From Azonexus hydrophilus DSM 23864 (GTDB lineage: Bacteria; Pseudomonadota; Gammaproteobacteria; Burkholderiales; Rhodocyclaceae): 64,000 nucleotides of DNA. The stretch spans positions 337,209 to 401,208 of the forward strand of contig NZ_KE386925.1 in NCBI RefSeq assembly GCF_000429605.1. Reading direction: 5' to 3'. Positions within the stretch are counted from its first letter, which is position 1; every line of letters begins with the position of its first letter. The notes beneath the pieces are model-generated. The model was not told the origin of the DNA and did no database searches. It was given only the letters and a program-made list of their open reading frames with translations. Made by a program: the position numbers and the translations under genes. Positions 46,335 to 56,233 of this stretch are shown here, piece after piece.

Positions 46335-47807
46335 TCACTCGAACCAGTGAGCGCGTGCCTTGAGAATGATTTCCTTGGCACGCTCTTCTTCAATGCCGGT
46401 CATTTCCGTCAGTTCATCAACTGCCAGTTCGGCGAGATCATCGCGCGTCCTGACGTCATGTTCGGCGAGTTTTGCCGCCAGTTCCTTGGTCATGCCTTCC
46501 AGACCGATCAGGTCTTCGGCAACGTTTTCCAACTTTTCCTCGGTGGCGATGGCTTCCGTCAGGAGCACATTGCGCGCACGATTGCGCAGCTCGTTGACGA
46601 TATCTTCATCCAGCCCGTCGATTTCCAGCATTTCGGCGAGCGGTACGTAGGCGACTTCTTCCAGCGTCGAGAAACCTTCCTCGATCAGCAGGTCGGCCAG
46701 TTCCTCGTCGATGTCCAGCTTTTCCATGAACATGACGCGGGTAACGGCGTATTCGGCTTCAGCCTTCTTGGCCGACTCGTCCTGGGTCATCAGGTTGATG
46801 GTCCAGCCGGTCAGCTCGGAGGCCAGACGGACGTTCTGACCGCTACGGCCGATGGCGATGGCCAGGTTGTCCTCGTCGACGACGACGTCCATGGCATGCT
46901 TTTCCTCGTCGACGACGATCGAGGTCACTTCGGCCGGCGACAGCGCGCCGATCACGAACTGCGCCGGATCGGCCGACCACAGGACGATGTCGATGTTCTC
47001 GCCGCCGATCTCGTTGCGCACGGCGGTAACGCGCGAGCCGCGCAAACCGACGCAGGTACCGATCGGATCGATACGCGGATCGTTCGACTTGACGGCAATC
47101 TTGGCACGCATACCGGGGTCACGGGCACAGGCCTTCAACTCCATCAGGCCGTCTTCGATTTCCGGGACTTCGAGTTCGAACAGCTTGATCACGAATTCGG
47201 GTGCGGTACGCGACAGGATGATCTGCGGGCCACGGGCACCGCGATCGATACGCAGCAGGTAGGCGCGAACGCGGTCGCCGATGCGCAGGTTCTCCTTGGG
47301 GATCATCTGGTCGCGCGGCAGCACGGCTTCGATCTTGCCGGCTTCGATGATCGCGTTGCCACGTTCCATGCGCTTGATCGTACCGAAAACGACGTGTTCC
47401 TTGCGATCCAGGAAGTCGGACAGGATCTGCTCGCGCTCGGCGTCGCGGATCTTCTGCAGAATGACCTGCTTGGCAGCCTGGGCGCCGATGCGGCCGAAGT
47501 CGATCGGCTCCAGCGGTTCTTCGAGGTAATCGCCGGGTTCGATTTCCGGATCGTCCTTGCAGGCTTCCGACATCGGAATCTGGTGGTATTCGTTGACGTA
47601 CTCGCTGTCGGCAACGACCAGCCAGCGACGGAAGGTATCGTAACTACCGGTGGCACGGTCGATGACGACACGGACCTCGGCTTCGTCGTGGATACGCTTC
47701 TTGGTCGCAGATGCGAGCGCCAGTTCAAGGGCACCGAAGACGATTTCCTTGTTGACGTTCTTTTCGCGGGCCAATGCATCGACCAGCAGCAACAGTTCAC
47801 GGCTCAT
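46335..47807 (-). CDS. nusA: Transcription termination/antitermination protein NusA
   Basis: A 490-residue NusA: N-terminal RNAP-binding domain ([20 protein letters not shown]), S1 ([20 protein letters not shown]), two KH domains ([38 protein letters not shown]) and two acidic C-terminal repeats ([40 protein letters not shown]). It modulates pausing, termination and antitermination. It follows rimP by 21 nt and precedes infB by 17 nt. Confidence 0.97.
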   Translation of the reverse strand: MSRELLLLVDALAREKNVNKEIVFGALELALASATKKRIHDEAEVRVVIDRATGSYDTFRRWLVVADSEYVNEYHQIPMSEACKDDPEIEPGDYLEEPLEPIDFGRIGAQAAKQVILQKIRDAEREQILSDFLDRKEHVVFGTIKRMERGNAIIEAGKIEAVLPRDQMIPKENLRIGDRVRAYLLRIDRGARGPQIILSRTAPEFVIKLFELEVPEIEDGLMELKACARDPGMRAKIAVKSNDPRIDPIGTCVGLRGSRVTAVRNEIGGENIDIVLWSADPAQFVIGALSPAEVTSIVVDEEKHAMDVVVDEDNLAIAIGRSGQNVRLASELTGWTINLMTQDESAKKAEAEYAVTRVMFMEKLDIDEELADLLIEEGFSTLEEVAYVPLAEMLEIDGLDEDIVNELRNRARNVLLTEAIATEEKLENVAEDLIGLEGMTKELAAKLAEHDVRTRDDLAELAVDELTEMTGIEEERAKEIILKARAHWFE

Positions 47808-47828
47808 GGGCTAAAACCTCCAGGTACT

Positions 47829-48269
47829 TCAGTCGAATTTCGGCACCAGACGTGCCTTTTCGATATTGTTGAATTCGAGTTCCACGTCTTCCTTGTCCAG
47901 GCGAAGACCGACCTTGCCGGCTTCACAGCCGAGCAGTTGCCCCTGGAAGTTGCGGCGGTTGTTGTGCGGAATGCGCAGCTTGATCTGGATGTCCTGACCG
48001 GCGAAACGCGCGAAATCAGCTTCCTTCTTGACGACACGATCCATACCGGGCGACGAGATTTCGAGGCGGTCGAAATCGATGTTTTCGACTTCGAACAGGC
48101 GCGTCAACTGGTTGGAAACCTTGGCGCAATCCTCGACGTCGACGCCCTTTTCTTTTTCCGGGGCATCGATGAAGACGCGGATGGTCCTGCCGCGCGGCGA
48201 CATTTCGATGTCGACAAGTTCATAACCCAGACCGGTTACCGTCGTTTCAAGCAGCGAATTCAAATCCAT
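47829..48269 (-). CDS. rimP: Ribosome maturation factor RimP
   Basis: A 146-residue RimP: MDLNSLLETTVTGLGYELVD, VFIDAPEKEKGVDVEDCAKV, LEISSPGMDRVVKKEADF and a C-terminal SH3-like part. It assists 30S maturation. The ATG at 48269 is chosen from family starts; a GTG two codons earlier is possible. No Shine-Dalgarno is visible, and an intrinsic-terminator-like hairpin ends only about 8 nt upstream. It is the first gene of the nusA-infB operon. Confidence 0.94.
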   Translation of the reverse strand: MDLNSLLETTVTGLGYELVDIEMSPRGRTIRVFIDAPEKEKGVDVEDCAKVSNQLTRLFEVENIDFDRLEISSPGMDRVVKKEADFARFAGQDIQIKLRIPHNNRRNFQGQLLGCEAGKVGLRLDKEDVELEFNNIEKARLVPKFD

Positions 48270-48285
48270 AGGCACAAATAAAAAA

Positions 48286-48300
48286 TGGGCGAAACGCCCA
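48286..48300 (-). terminator. Terminator-like hairpin in the rimP-nusA leader
   Basis: On the minus strand TGGGCG and CGCCCA pair around a TTT loop and are followed by TTTTTATTT, which ends 8 nt before the rimP ATG. It lies downstream of the rimP promoter at 48353-48381 and of another hairpin, CCCGC/GCGGG (48319-48336). It could end upstream rluB transcripts and attenuate the operon. Confidence 0.7.
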
Positions 48301-48352
48301 CCTCAGAAAAATAAGATGCCCGCCAAAAACAGCGGGAGGAACAAACCCGTGA

Positions 48353-48381
48353 ATTATAACGAGTTTATTCCTTCCTCACAA
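48353..48381 (-). promoter_or_regulatory. Sigma-70-type promoter for the rimP-nusA-infB operon
   Basis: On the minus strand TTGTGA (48376-48381), a 17-bp spacer and TATAAT (48353-48358) give a near-consensus promoter. It lies between the rluB stop and rimP, leaving an untranslated leader of about 75-80 nt. Confidence 0.75.
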
Positions 48382-48408
48382 TCGCCAGCACGTTGGCAAG
48401 ACGCTCGA

Positions 48409-49419
48409 TCAGGCCTGTTTCGGCTTTTCCGAGCGCGCCAGCTCACGCATCAGCAACTTGACTTCGGTCTCGTCGAGTTCGCGACAGCGACCGCGCTTGA
48501 GTTGCGGCGGCAGCGTGAACGGACCGTAGCGAACACGGATCAGGCGGCTGACGGTACAGCCGACAGCTTCGAACATGCGCCGGACTTCACGGTTGCGCCC
48601 TTCGAACAGGCTGACCCGGTACCACTTGTTGGCGCCCTCGCCGCCGGCATCGACCAGACTGGAGAAACTGGCCGGCCCGTCCTCAAGCTGGACGCCGTCG
48701 AGCAATTGCTGCTGGGCTTCCATGGTCAGTTCGCCGAGCACGCGGACGGCGTATTCACGAACCAGCTCCGAACTCGGGTGCATCAGCTTGTTGGCCAGTT
48801 CGCCGGAAGTGGTGAACAGCAACAGGCCCGAGGTATTGAAATCGAGACGGCCGACGTTGATCCAGCGACCGCCGCGCATGCGCGGCAGTGCGGCGAAGAC
48901 CGACGGGCGGCCATCGGGATCGTCGCGCGAGACGATCTCGCCTTCCGGCTTGTGGTACATCAGCACGCGCGGCGGACGCGAACTGCTGCCGGTGAAACGG
49001 ATGTTGATCAGGCGCCCGCCGATCTTGACCTTGTCGGTCGGAATCACCGACTGGCCAATGGTGGCGACGACGCCATTGACGCTGACCTTGCCGGCGGCGA
49101 TCCACTCTTCCATCTCACGCCGCGAACCGACGCCGGCCTGGGCCAGGATCTTCTGCAGACGCTCGGGCTTGGCCGCCGCAAGCGGCCGCCCGTCACGCGC
49201 GATGGCGCCACGGTTGGCCCGCCCACCGGTGTTCGGTGCCGGCTTGCGCCGCGGTGCCGGTTTGGCTGACACCTCCTGCTGTTGATCGACTTCGCCAGGC
49301 GGCGCTTCGACGAATTCCCGGGGTGGTGGCGTGCTGCGACCGGCGCCGCGACGCGGGCGCTGGCCAACGGCGGCGGCCTCGACCGGGGCACGGAAAGGCG
49401 TGCGTTTATTGGTTTTCAT
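48409..49419 (-). CDS. rluB: 23S rRNA pseudouridine synthase RluB-type
   Basis: A 336-residue RsuA/RluB-family enzyme. It has a basic, Pro-rich N-terminal extension (about 1-80), an S4 domain ([20 protein letters not shown]) and the catalytic Asp in [15 protein letters not shown], with [13 protein letters not shown] near the end. RluB modifies U2605 of 23S rRNA; RluE/RluF are alternatives, but genomic pairing with scpB favours RluB. Its start overlaps the end of scpB by 14 nt. Confidence 0.9.
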   Translation of the reverse strand: MKTNKRTPFRAPVEAAAVGQRPRRGAGRSTPPPREFVEAPPGEVDQQQEVSAKPAPRRKPAPNTGGRANRGAIARDGRPLAAAKPERLQKILAQAGVGSRREMEEWIAAGKVSVNGVVATIGQSVIPTDKVKIGGRLINIRFTGSSSRPPRVLMYHKPEGEIVSRDDPDGRPSVFAALPRMRGGRWINVGRLDFNTSGLLLFTTSGELANKLMHPSSELVREYAVRVLGELTMEAQQQLLDGVQLEDGPASFSSLVDAGGEGANKWYRVSLFEGRNREVRRMFEAVGCTVSRLIRVRYGPFTLPPQLKRGRCRELDETEVKLLMRELARSEKPKQA

Positions 49420-49951
49420 GATTCAGCTCCAGTGTCTGGCTGATTTGTTCAAGCGGCGGCAGTTCGCTGACGCTGCGCAGGCCCAGATCATCGAGAAATT
49501 GCTTGGTCGTGGCAAACAGCGCCGGCCGACCGGGGGTGTCGCGGTGGCCGACGACGTCGATCCAGCCACGTTCTTCAAGGGTTTTGACGACATTCGAATT
49601 GACCGCGACGCCGCGGATTTCTTCGATGTCGCCACGGGTTACCGGTTGACGATAGGCGATGATGGCCAGGGTTTCCAGCACCGCACGGGAATAACGGGGC
49701 GGCTTTTCCGGATTCAGCCGCTCCAGGTAAGGCAGATATTCGGCCCGCGTACGGAAACGCCAGCCCGAGGCGAGCTGGATCAGTTCGGCCGGCCGCTCGG
49801 CCCAGTCTTCACGGATCTGGTCGAGCAACTTGCGCAGCGTATCGGAAGACAGTTCTTCGTCGAACATCTTCTTCATGTCGTGCGTGGACATCGGCTCGTG
49901 CGTCGCGAGCAATGCCGCCTCAAGAATCTTCTTGACCTGACTCGGTTCCAT
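49406..49951 (-). CDS. scpB: Segregation and condensation protein ScpB
   Basis: A 181-residue kleisin-partner with two winged helices: [60 protein letters not shown] and [20 protein letters not shown]. ScpAB with SMC compacts and segregates the chromosome. The start MEPSQVKK is chosen from family alignment; it overlaps scpA by 32 nt. Confidence 0.94.
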   Translation of the reverse strand: MEPSQVKKILEAALLATHEPMSTHDMKKMFDEELSSDTLRKLLDQIREDWAERPAELIQLASGWRFRTRAEYLPYLERLNPEKPPRYSRAVLETLAIIAYRQPVTRGDIEEIRGVAVNSNVVKTLEERGWIDVVGHRDTPGRPALFATTKQFLDDLGLRSVSELPPLEQISQTLELNHENQ

Positions 49952-50786
49952 CTTCCTCTTCCATGACCGGTTCCGGCTCGCCGTCGCGCAGATTGACGTA
50001 AATCGGCGCAAAGGCTTCGGTCTGCGTGATGCGGATCAGCTTTTCGCGGCCCAGTTCGAGCATGGCAATGAAATGCACGACCAGTCCGGGCGGCCCCATG
50101 GCCGGATCGAACAGGGTCTCGAACTGGACGAAACCGCCCTTTTCCTGCAGATGGCGAAGAATGATGCCCATGTGTTCGCGCACCGACAACTCTTCGCGGC
50201 TGATCTTGTGGTTGCGTTTCAGCACCGCCTGGCGCACCACGTTCATCCAGGCTTCCTTGATGTCCTCGACCGAAACTTCCGGCTGCCGGATGAGCAGTGA
50301 CTTCTCGACCAGAGTCTCGACCCAGAAGAACTCGCGCTCGGCCTGCGGCATTTCGTTGAGCTTCTGGCCGGCAAGCTTCATCTGCTCGTATTCCATCAGC
50401 CGACGAACCAGTTCGGCGCGCGGATCCTCGACCTCGCCATCGTCGCCAATCTTCGGCCGCGGCAGCAGCATGCGCGACTTGATCTCGATCAGCATCGCCG
50501 CCATCACCAGGTACTCGGCCGCCAGCTCCAGGTTCTGCGCCCGCATGTTCTCGATGTAGTCGAGATACTGGCGGGTCAGCGGCGCCATCGGAATATCGAG
50601 GATATCGACGTTGGCCTTGCGGATCAGGTAGAGCAGCAGGTCGAGCGGGCCTTCGAAGGCGTCGAGCATGATCGCCAGCGCATCCGGCGGGATGTACAGA
50701 TCCTGCGGCATGGCCTCCATCGGCTCGCCGTAGATGCGCGCCACCGGCTCGAACAGCGGCGGCGGCAGATCGACCGCAAGATTCAT
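49920..50786 (-). CDS. scpA: Segregation and condensation protein ScpA
   Basis: A 288-residue kleisin. The N-terminal core is [20 protein letters not shown] and [20 protein letters not shown], with [20 protein letters not shown] following. The start is the ATG of [12 protein letters not shown]; an in-frame upstream extension overlaps trpS and is not protein-like. The end is acidic ([13 protein letters not shown]). It pairs with scpB and SMC. Confidence 0.93.
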   Translation of the reverse strand: MNLAVDLPPPLFEPVARIYGEPMEAMPQDLYIPPDALAIMLDAFEGPLDLLLYLIRKANVDILDIPMAPLTRQYLDYIENMRAQNLELAAEYLVMAAMLIEIKSRMLLPRPKIGDDGEVEDPRAELVRRLMEYEQMKLAGQKLNEMPQAEREFFWVETLVEKSLLIRQPEVSVEDIKEAWMNVVRQAVLKRNHKISREELSVREHMGIILRHLQEKGGFVQFETLFDPAMGPPGLVVHFIAMLELGREKLIRITQTEAFAPIYVNLRDGEPEPVMEEEDGTESGQEDS

Positions 50787-50829
50787 GCGTCGACCGCCGG
50801 ACGGCGGAAGCGGAACGACGCAGCGGACA

Positions 50830-52032
50830 TCAGTGGTATTCCAGACCCATCGACTCGCGCACGTCGCGCATCGTCTCGCGTGCCAGTTCGCGCGCCTTCT
50901 CGCAACCGTCGGCAATGATGTTCTTGACCAGCACCGGATCGTCGAGATACAGCTGGGCACGCTCGCGCATCGGCGCCTGTTCCTTGAGGATGCCTTCGAT
51001 CACCGGCTGCTTGCAGTCGATGCAGCCGATACCGGCAGTGCGGCAACCCTGCTCCAGCGTCGCCCGCGTGGCTTCGTCGGTATACACCTGGTGCAGTTGC
51101 CACACCGGGCAGCGTGCCGGATCGCCCGGATCGGTGCGGCGCACACGATTGGTGTCGGTCGGCATGCTCTTAACCTTCTTGGCGACCGAGTCTTCCGATT
51201 CGCGCATGGTGATGGTGTTGGCGTAGGACTTGGACATTTTCTGCCCGTCCAGGCCCGGCATGCGCGAAGCTTCGGTGAGCAATGCCCCGGGCTCGGCGAG
51301 GATCATTTTACCGGTCCCTTCGAGGTAGCCGAACAGGCGTTCGCGGTCGGCCACCGACAGGTGCTGGATTTCGTCGAGCACGGCATGCGCCTGTTCGAGC
51401 GCTTCGCGCTGACCTTCCTGCTGGTAGCGGGTGCGCAGTTCTTCATACAGGCGGGCGCGCTTGCTGCCGAGCTTCTTGACCGCCTCGCGGGCCTTGTCCT
51501 CGAATCCGGGTTCGCGGCCGTAGAGGTGGTTGAAGCGGCGGGCAATTTCGCGCGAGAACTCGATGTGCGGCACCTGGTCCTCGCCGACCGGCACCTTGTC
51601 GGCGCGGTAGATGAGGATATCGGCCGCCTGCAGCAGCGGGTAACCGAGGAAGCCGTAGGTCGACAGATCCTTGTTCGACAGCTTTTCCTGTTGATCCTTG
51701 TAGGTCGGCACGCGCTCCAGCCAGCCGAGCGGCGTCATCATCGACAGCAACAGGTGCAGTTCGGCATGCTCGGGCACGCGCGACTGGATGAACAGGGTCG
51801 CCTGGTTCGGGTCCACACCGGCCGCCAGCCAGTCGATAACCATGTCCCAGGTTGCCTTCTCGATGTTCTGGGGATTGTCGTACTGGGTCGTCAGGGCGTG
51901 CCAGTCGGCAACGAAGAACAGACAGGGATATTCCTGCTGCAGTTCAACCCAGTTCTTGAGGACGCCGTGGTAATGGCCGAGATGCAGCGCCCCGGTGGGA
52001 CGCATGCCGGAAAGGACACGTTCTGCGTACAT
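50830..52032 (-). CDS. trpS: Tryptophanyl-tRNA synthetase
   Basis: A 400-residue class I synthetase with both signature motifs: the HIGH-type LHLGHYHG after SGMRPTGA, and KMSKS in LDGQKMSKSYANTI. It charges tRNA-Trp. The length is the longer form (about 400 residues) found in many betaproteobacteria. The 43-nt gap to scpA and the short distance from the M50 gene suggest one transcript. Confidence 0.96.
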   Translation of the reverse strand: MYAERVLSGMRPTGALHLGHYHGVLKNWVELQQEYPCLFFVADWHALTTQYDNPQNIEKATWDMVIDWLAAGVDPNQATLFIQSRVPEHAELHLLLSMMTPLGWLERVPTYKDQQEKLSNKDLSTYGFLGYPLLQAADILIYRADKVPVGEDQVPHIEFSREIARRFNHLYGREPGFEDKAREAVKKLGSKRARLYEELRTRYQQEGQREALEQAHAVLDEIQHLSVADRERLFGYLEGTGKMILAEPGALLTEASRMPGLDGQKMSKSYANTITMRESEDSVAKKVKSMPTDTNRVRRTDPGDPARCPVWQLHQVYTDEATRATLEQGCRTAGIGCIDCKQPVIEGILKEQAPMRERAQLYLDDPVLVKNIIADGCEKARELARETMRDVRESMGLEYH

Positions 52033-52045
52033 AGCTGTTTGTCGT

Positions 52046-52705
52046 TTAGTAAAGACCGAAAATTGTTTCGATGGCGCGCGCCGAGAAAAGCACCAGCGGG
52101 CTCATGATGTCGCTGAGGATACCGGTGAACAGCAGGACCAGCAAAATCGGGAAGCCCCACGGCTCGATGCGCGAGAACTGCCAGGCCAGGCGGTGCGGCA
52201 ACAGGCTGACGGCGATGCGCCCGCCGTCAAGCGGCGGCAAGGGTAAAAGGTTGAGCACCATGAGCACGCAATTGATGACGATGCCGATCTTGCTCATCTC
52301 GGACAGCGGCACGGTGAAATCGGTGCTGGGCATTTCCCAGGCCAGCTTGAGCATGAAGGCCCAGCACAATGCCATGAACAGGTTGGCAGCCGGCCCGGCG
52401 GCAGCTACCCAGAGCATGTCGCGCTTGGGATTGCGCAGGCGGGTGAAATCGACCGGTACCGGCTTGGCGTAACCGAACAGGAAGCTGCCCGCCGAGAAGA
52501 CGAGAATGGCGACCGGAATCAGGATGGTACCGATCGGATCGATGTGGCGCAGCGGATTCAGGCTGATCCGCCCCAGCTGCCAGGCGGTCGGATCGCCGAA
52601 ATGGCGGGCCGCGTAACCGTGCGCCGCTTCGTGCAGGGTGATCGCGAAGATCACCGGCAATGCAGCGATGGCGATGGTCTGGATCAGGGCGTTGATGTCG
52701 AGCAT
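52046..52705 (-). CDS. Site-2 protease family (M50) membrane metalloprotease
   Basis: A 219-residue integral membrane protein of the short M50 group. The zinc motif HExxH is in ITLHEAAHGYAARHFGDP (His25-His29), with the NPLRHIDPIGT segment and the third-ligand motif LPPLDGGRI. No PDZ domain is present, so it is not RseP. Substrates are unknown. It is 2 nt from the downstream end of the YciO-like gene and 13 nt upstream of trpS. Confidence 0.91.
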   Translation of the reverse strand: MLDINALIQTIAIAALPVIFAITLHEAAHGYAARHFGDPTAWQLGRISLNPLRHIDPIGTILIPVAILVFSAGSFLFGYAKPVPVDFTRLRNPKRDMLWVAAAGPAANLFMALCWAFMLKLAWEMPSTDFTVPLSEMSKIGIVINCVLMVLNLLPLPPLDGGRIAVSLLPHRLAWQFSRIEPWGFPILLVLLFTGILSDIMSPLVLFSARAIETIFGLY

Positions 52706-52707
52706 GT

Positions 52708-53334
52708 TCAGTCGAATCCGAACGGGGCGAGCGGGCCGCGACCGGCGCGAACCAGTTCGGGCGCCGAACCGGTCAGGTCGATGACGGTGGTCGGTTCGAT
52801 ACCGCAGGTGCCGGCATCGAGGATTAGTTCAAGCTGGTCGTCGAGACGGTCGAGAATTTCCCAGCCCTCGGTCAGCGGACTGTCCTCACCCGGCAACTGC
52901 AGCGTCGTCGTCAGCAGGGGTTCCTGCAACTCTTCCAGCAAGGCCAGGGCGACCGGGTGATCCGGCACGCGCACACCGATGGTCTTGCGCTTGGGGTGCA
53001 TGACCCGGCGCGGCAACTCCTTGCTGCCTTCGAGGATGAAGGTGTAGCTGCCCGGCGTTGCCGCCTTGAGCAAGCGGTACTGGGCGTTGTCGACACGCGC
53101 GAAATGGGCGATCTCGGAGAGGTCGCGAACCATCAGCGTGAGGTGGTGACGCTCGTCCATCTGGCGGATCAGGCGGATGCGGTCGAGCGCTTCCTTGTCA
53201 CCCAGATGACAAGCCAGTGCGTAACAGGAGTCCGTCGGCAAGGCGACGATGGCGCCCTTGCGGATGAAGTCGGCCGCCTGGGCAAGCAGGCGCTGCTGCG
53301 GGGAATCGGGATGGATATTGACGACGCGGGCCAT
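52708..53334 (-). CDS. YciO-type YrdC/Sua5-fold protein
   Basis: A 208-residue Sua5/YciO/YrdC-domain protein. The conserved KGAIVALPTDSCYALACHL, IRLIRQMDERHHLTLMVRDL and GSYTFILEGSKELPRRVMHP fit YciO more closely than the tRNA-modifying TsaC. YrdC proteins make threonylcarbamoyl-AMP; YciO's own role is less clear. It lies 4 nt after the PHP gene on the minus strand, an arrangement common in proteobacteria. Confidence 0.88.
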   Translation of the reverse strand: MARVVNIHPDSPQQRLLAQAADFIRKGAIVALPTDSCYALACHLGDKEALDRIRLIRQMDERHHLTLMVRDLSEIAHFARVDNAQYRLLKAATPGSYTFILEGSKELPRRVMHPKRKTIGVRVPDHPVALALLEELQEPLLTTTLQLPGEDSPLTEGWEILDRLDDQLELILDAGTCGIEPTTVIDLTGSAPELVRAGRGPLAPFGFD

Positions 53335-53338
53335 GGTT

Positions 53339-54214
53339 TCAATCGATCAGGCGCCAGACCGGCTTGAGGTCCGGCGGCAGCGGTGCCGCCCGACCGAGGT
53401 CGACGTAACTCTCGTCCGGCCCGTGAAAATCCGAGCCGCGCGAGGCATGAAAAGCGTAATGGCGTGCCAGCCGGGCAAAATGCAGCAGGTGGTCGGGCGA
53501 ATGGCTGCCACTGGCCACCTCGATCGCCTGCCCGCCCAGATCCTTGAACTCGTCGAGGAACTTGCGCATGTCACCACCGGACATTCTGTAGCGCCCGGGA
53601 TGGGCCACCACGGCGACACCGCCGGCCGCGTGAATCCAGCCCAGCGCATCGGCCAGGGAAGCCCAACGGTGGTCGACATAGCCAGGCTTGCCGGGTGCCA
53701 GGTAATACTGGAACACCCCGGAAATATCCCGGGCGATGCCGATGGAGACGAGATAGCGGGCAAAATGGGCGCGCGAAATCAGGTTCGGATTGGTCACGTA
53801 GCCCATGGCCCCTTCGAAGACGCCATGAATGCCGATGGCGTCAAGCGCCTCGCCCATCCGCCGGGCGCGCTCGAGACGACCGCTGCGCAGCGCTTCGAGG
53901 CCGCCGACCAGCACCGGATTGGCCGGATCGAAGCCGAGACCGACGATATGGATCGGCGTTTCCCGCCACTCGATGGAAATCTCCACCCCGGGAACGAAGC
54001 GCATCCCTGCTTCTGCCGCGGCTTCCGCCGCTGGCGCCAAGCCGCCGATATCGTCGTGATCGGTCAAGGCCCAGAAATCGACACCGTTATCCGCCGCCCG
54101 GCGCGCCACCACCGCCGGCGGCAACAAACCGTCGGACACGGACGAATGGCAATGAAAATCGAAATTGGCTGGGTTCACGGATGGCAAGACACGGGCAAAC
54201 GCGGAGTTTAGCAC
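53339..54214 (-). CDS. PHP-domain 3',5'-nucleoside bisphosphate phosphatase (YciV/RNase AM-like)
   Basis: A 291-residue PHP phosphoesterase. Metal-binding segments are FDFHCHSSVSDG, WALTDHDDIGG, FVPGVEISIEW and VVAHPGRYRMSGGD, plus RGSDFHGPDE near the end. Homologues hydrolyse 3',5'-bisphosphonucleotides and trim rRNA 5' ends. A GTG 12 codons in (just before NPANFDFHCH) is a plausible alternative start. It is divergent from the glycine riboswitch. Confidence 0.88.
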   Translation of the reverse strand: MLNSAFARVLPSVNPANFDFHCHSSVSDGLLPPAVVARRAADNGVDFWALTDHDDIGGLAPAAEAAAEAGMRFVPGVEISIEWRETPIHIVGLGFDPANPVLVGGLEALRSGRLERARRMGEALDAIGIHGVFEGAMGYVTNPNLISRAHFARYLVSIGIARDISGVFQYYLAPGKPGYVDHRWASLADALGWIHAAGGVAVVAHPGRYRMSGGDMRKFLDEFKDLGGQAIEVASGSHSPDHLLHFARLARHYAFHASRGSDFHGPDESYVDLGRAAPLPPDLKPVWRLID

Positions 54215-54296
54215 GAAGGCCGCCCCTCACCGAGACGCCTTGTGCGGCGCAACATATTGATTGGACAGCCACGACCGGATATAGTGCGAGCCATCC

Positions 54297-54558
54297 TGTG
54301 GGAGAGCGCAGATCCGTCTGCCGCCGAAGGCGCAATTTCACCCGAAAACGCTCAGGCAAAAGGACCACAAGATGAGGCCAGGCGGCATGCGCATTGGCTG
54401 CGAGACACGAAGACAAGCCGAAGACAGTGCGAATAGCACGACGAGGCGCAGTCGACACCGTATCGCTGGCAATGCGCATGTCGCCCCCTGAAACTCTGGA
54501 GAGCGGCGTAGACAGCGCCCACCGATGGGGCAAATCTCTCAGGTATCGAGGACAGAGG
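54297..54558 (+). promoter_or_regulatory. Tandem glycine riboswitch with a long structured linker
   Basis: Aptamer 1 spans about 54297-54369: P1 TGTGG/CCACA, core GGGAGAGCG, CCGCCGAAGGCGCAA and CTCAGGCAAAAGGACC. Aptamer 2 spans about 54493-54558: P1 CTCTG/CAGAG, core TGGAGAGCGGC, CACCGATGGGGCAAA and CTCTCAGGTATCGAGGAC. The two are separated by about 120 nt instead of the usual short linker, and the linker contains a 16-bp hairpin stem. This region, upstream of gcvT, fills most of the 428-bp gap between genes. Confidence 0.92.
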
Positions 54559-54598
54559 GGTGAAACGCAAAACGCGAGTTTTACGTTTCACCCCTTTT
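54557..54598 (+). terminator. Riboswitch expression platform: intrinsic terminator before gcvT
   Basis: GGGGTGAAACG (54557-54567) pairs with CGTTTCACCCC (54584-54594). Inside, AAAAC and GTTTT close a GCGA loop, and TTTT follows. The 5' arm abuts the closing strand of aptamer 2, and CCCC at 54485-54488 could pair with the same G run when glycine is bound. This fits an ON switch; the competition is inferred from sequence. Confidence 0.85.
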
Positions 54599-54642
54599 CT
54601 GTTTCCAGAATCGACGTTAACAAACGTCAGTAAAGGATTGAT

Positions 54643-55734
54643 ATGCTGAAGCAAACGGTCTTGAATGCCGCCCATCGCGCACTTGGCGCCCGAATGGTCG
54701 ATTTCGGCGGCTGGGACATGCCGGTCAACTACGGTTCGCAGATCGAGGAGCACCACGCGGTGCGCAAGGATTGCGGCATGTTCGACGTCTCGCACATGTG
54801 CCCGGTCGATCTGGTCGGCGCCGATTGCCGCCCCTTCCTCTCGCGCCTGGTCGCCAACGACGTCGCCAAGCTGACCGTTTCCGGCAAGGCGCTCTACGCC
54901 GCCATGCTCAACGAGGCCGGCGGCGTCATCGATGACCTGATCATCTATTTCCTCACCGACACCAAGTTCCGCCTGGTGGTCAATGCCGGCACCGCCGACA
55001 AGGATCTGGCCTGGATGCAGGCCAAGGCCGCCGAATGGAAGATGGACGTCAGCATCACCCAGCGCCGCGACGGCGCCGACAATCTCGGCATCATCGCCGT
55101 CCAGGGCCCGAACGCCCGCGCCAAGGTGTGGCAGGTGCTGCCGCAAGTGAAGGCCGCGAGCGAAGGCCTGAAACCCTTCTTCGCCGCCGAAGTCGATCAG
55201 TATTTCATCGCCAGCACCGGTTACACCGGCGAAGACGGCTACGAGATCATGCTCCCGGCCAGCGAAGCCGAAGCCGTGTGGAACGCGCTCAAGGTAGCCG
55301 GCGTCGCGCCTTGCGGCCTGGGCGCCCGCGACACGCTGCGCCTGGAAGCCGGCATGAATCTCTACGGCCAGGATATGGACGAGACGGTTTCCCCGCTCGA
55401 CGCCGGCTTGGCCTGGACCGTCGCCATGAAGGACGAGCGCGATTTCGTCGGCCGTGCCGCACTGGCCGCCAACGGCCAGCAGAAACAGTTCCTTGGCCTG
55501 ATCCTGCTCGACAAGGGCGTGCTGCGCGGCCATCAGAAAGTCGTCACCGCCCACGGCGACGGCGAGATCACCTCCGGCAGCTTCTCGCCGACGCTGCAGC
55601 AATCCATCGCCCTCGCCCGCCTGCCACTCGGCGTCGCCATCGGCGATCAAGTCGAGGTCGACATTCGCGGCAAACTGCTCAAGGCCAAGGTCACCAAACC
55701 CGTATTCGCCCGCAACGGCAAAGCTGTCATCTAA
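54643..55734 (+). CDS. gcvT: Glycine cleavage system aminomethyltransferase (T protein)
   Basis: A 363-residue Gcv[59 protein letters not shown] and [20 protein letters not shown]. It transfers the aminomethyl group from lipoyl-H protein to tetrahydrofolate, releasing ammonia. It is the first gene after the glycine riboswitch and is followed by gcvH and gcvP. Confidence 0.96.
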   Translation: MLKQTVLNAAHRALGARMVDFGGWDMPVNYGSQIEEHHAVRKDCGMFDVSHMCPVDLVGADCRPFLSRLVANDVAKLTVSGKALYAAMLNEAGGVIDDLIIYFLTDTKFRLVVNAGTADKDLAWMQAKAAEWKMDVSITQRRDGADNLGIIAVQGPNARAKVWQVLPQVKAASEGLKPFFAAEVDQYFIASTGYTGEDGYEIMLPASEAEAVWNALKVAGVAPCGLGARDTLRLEAGMNLYGQDMDETVSPLDAGLAWTVAMKDERDFVGRAALAANGQQKQFLGLILLDKGVLRGHQKVVTAHGDGEITSGSFSPTLQQSIALARLPLGVAIGDQVEVDIRGKLLKAKVTKPVFARNGKAVI

Positions 55735-55757
55735 TTCACCCCACTCAGGAGAAAACC

Positions 55758-56144
55758 ATGTCCAACGTCCCGTCCAACCTCAAGTACGCCGCCTCCCACG
55801 AGTGGGTCCTGAAGAACGCCGATGGCACCGTCACCGTCGGCATTTCCGACCACGCGCAGGAAGCCCTGGGTGATCTGGTCTTCGTCGAGCTGCCGGAAGT
55901 CGGCGCCCATTACGATGCCGAGAAGGAAATCGCCGTGGTCGAGTCTGTCAAGGCCGCCGCCGACGTGTACGCGCCGATCGCCGGCACCGTCACCGAAGTC
56001 AACCAGGCCGCCGTCGATGCGCCGGAGTCGGTCAATGCCGACGCCTACGCTGCCTGGCTGTTCAAGATGACCCCGGACAACCTCGCCGATGTCGACGCCC
56101 TGCTCGACGCCGCCGCCTACCAGGCTGTCGCCGACGCCGCCTGA
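55758..56144 (+). CDS. gcvH: Glycine cleavage system H protein
   Basis: A 128-residue lipoyl carrier. The lipoyl-Lys motif is in [19 protein letters not shown] (VESVKA), and the N-terminus shows [20 protein letters not shown]. It shuttles the aminomethyl group between P and T proteins. It starts 23 nt after gcvT with a AGGAGA Shine-Dalgarno and is 89 nt ahead of gcvP. Confidence 0.96.
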   Translation: MSNVPSNLKYAASHEWVLKNADGTVTVGISDHAQEALGDLVFVELPEVGAHYDAEKEIAVVESVKAAADVYAPIAGTVTEVNQAAVDAPESVNADAYAAWLFKMTPDNLADVDALLDAAAYQAVADAA

Positions 56145-56233
56145 TTCCGGCCCGCCGTTTTTCCTCCACCAGCCCGGTCGACCGTAACCGGCCGGGCTGT
56201 TCCGCTGCATAGCCCCCGCGAGAACCCACCCCC

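Noticed and set aside
46296-48281. 661-codon open frame antisense to nusA and rimP
   Set aside because: Spans two genuine minus-strand genes and reads through their boundary without any domain pattern.
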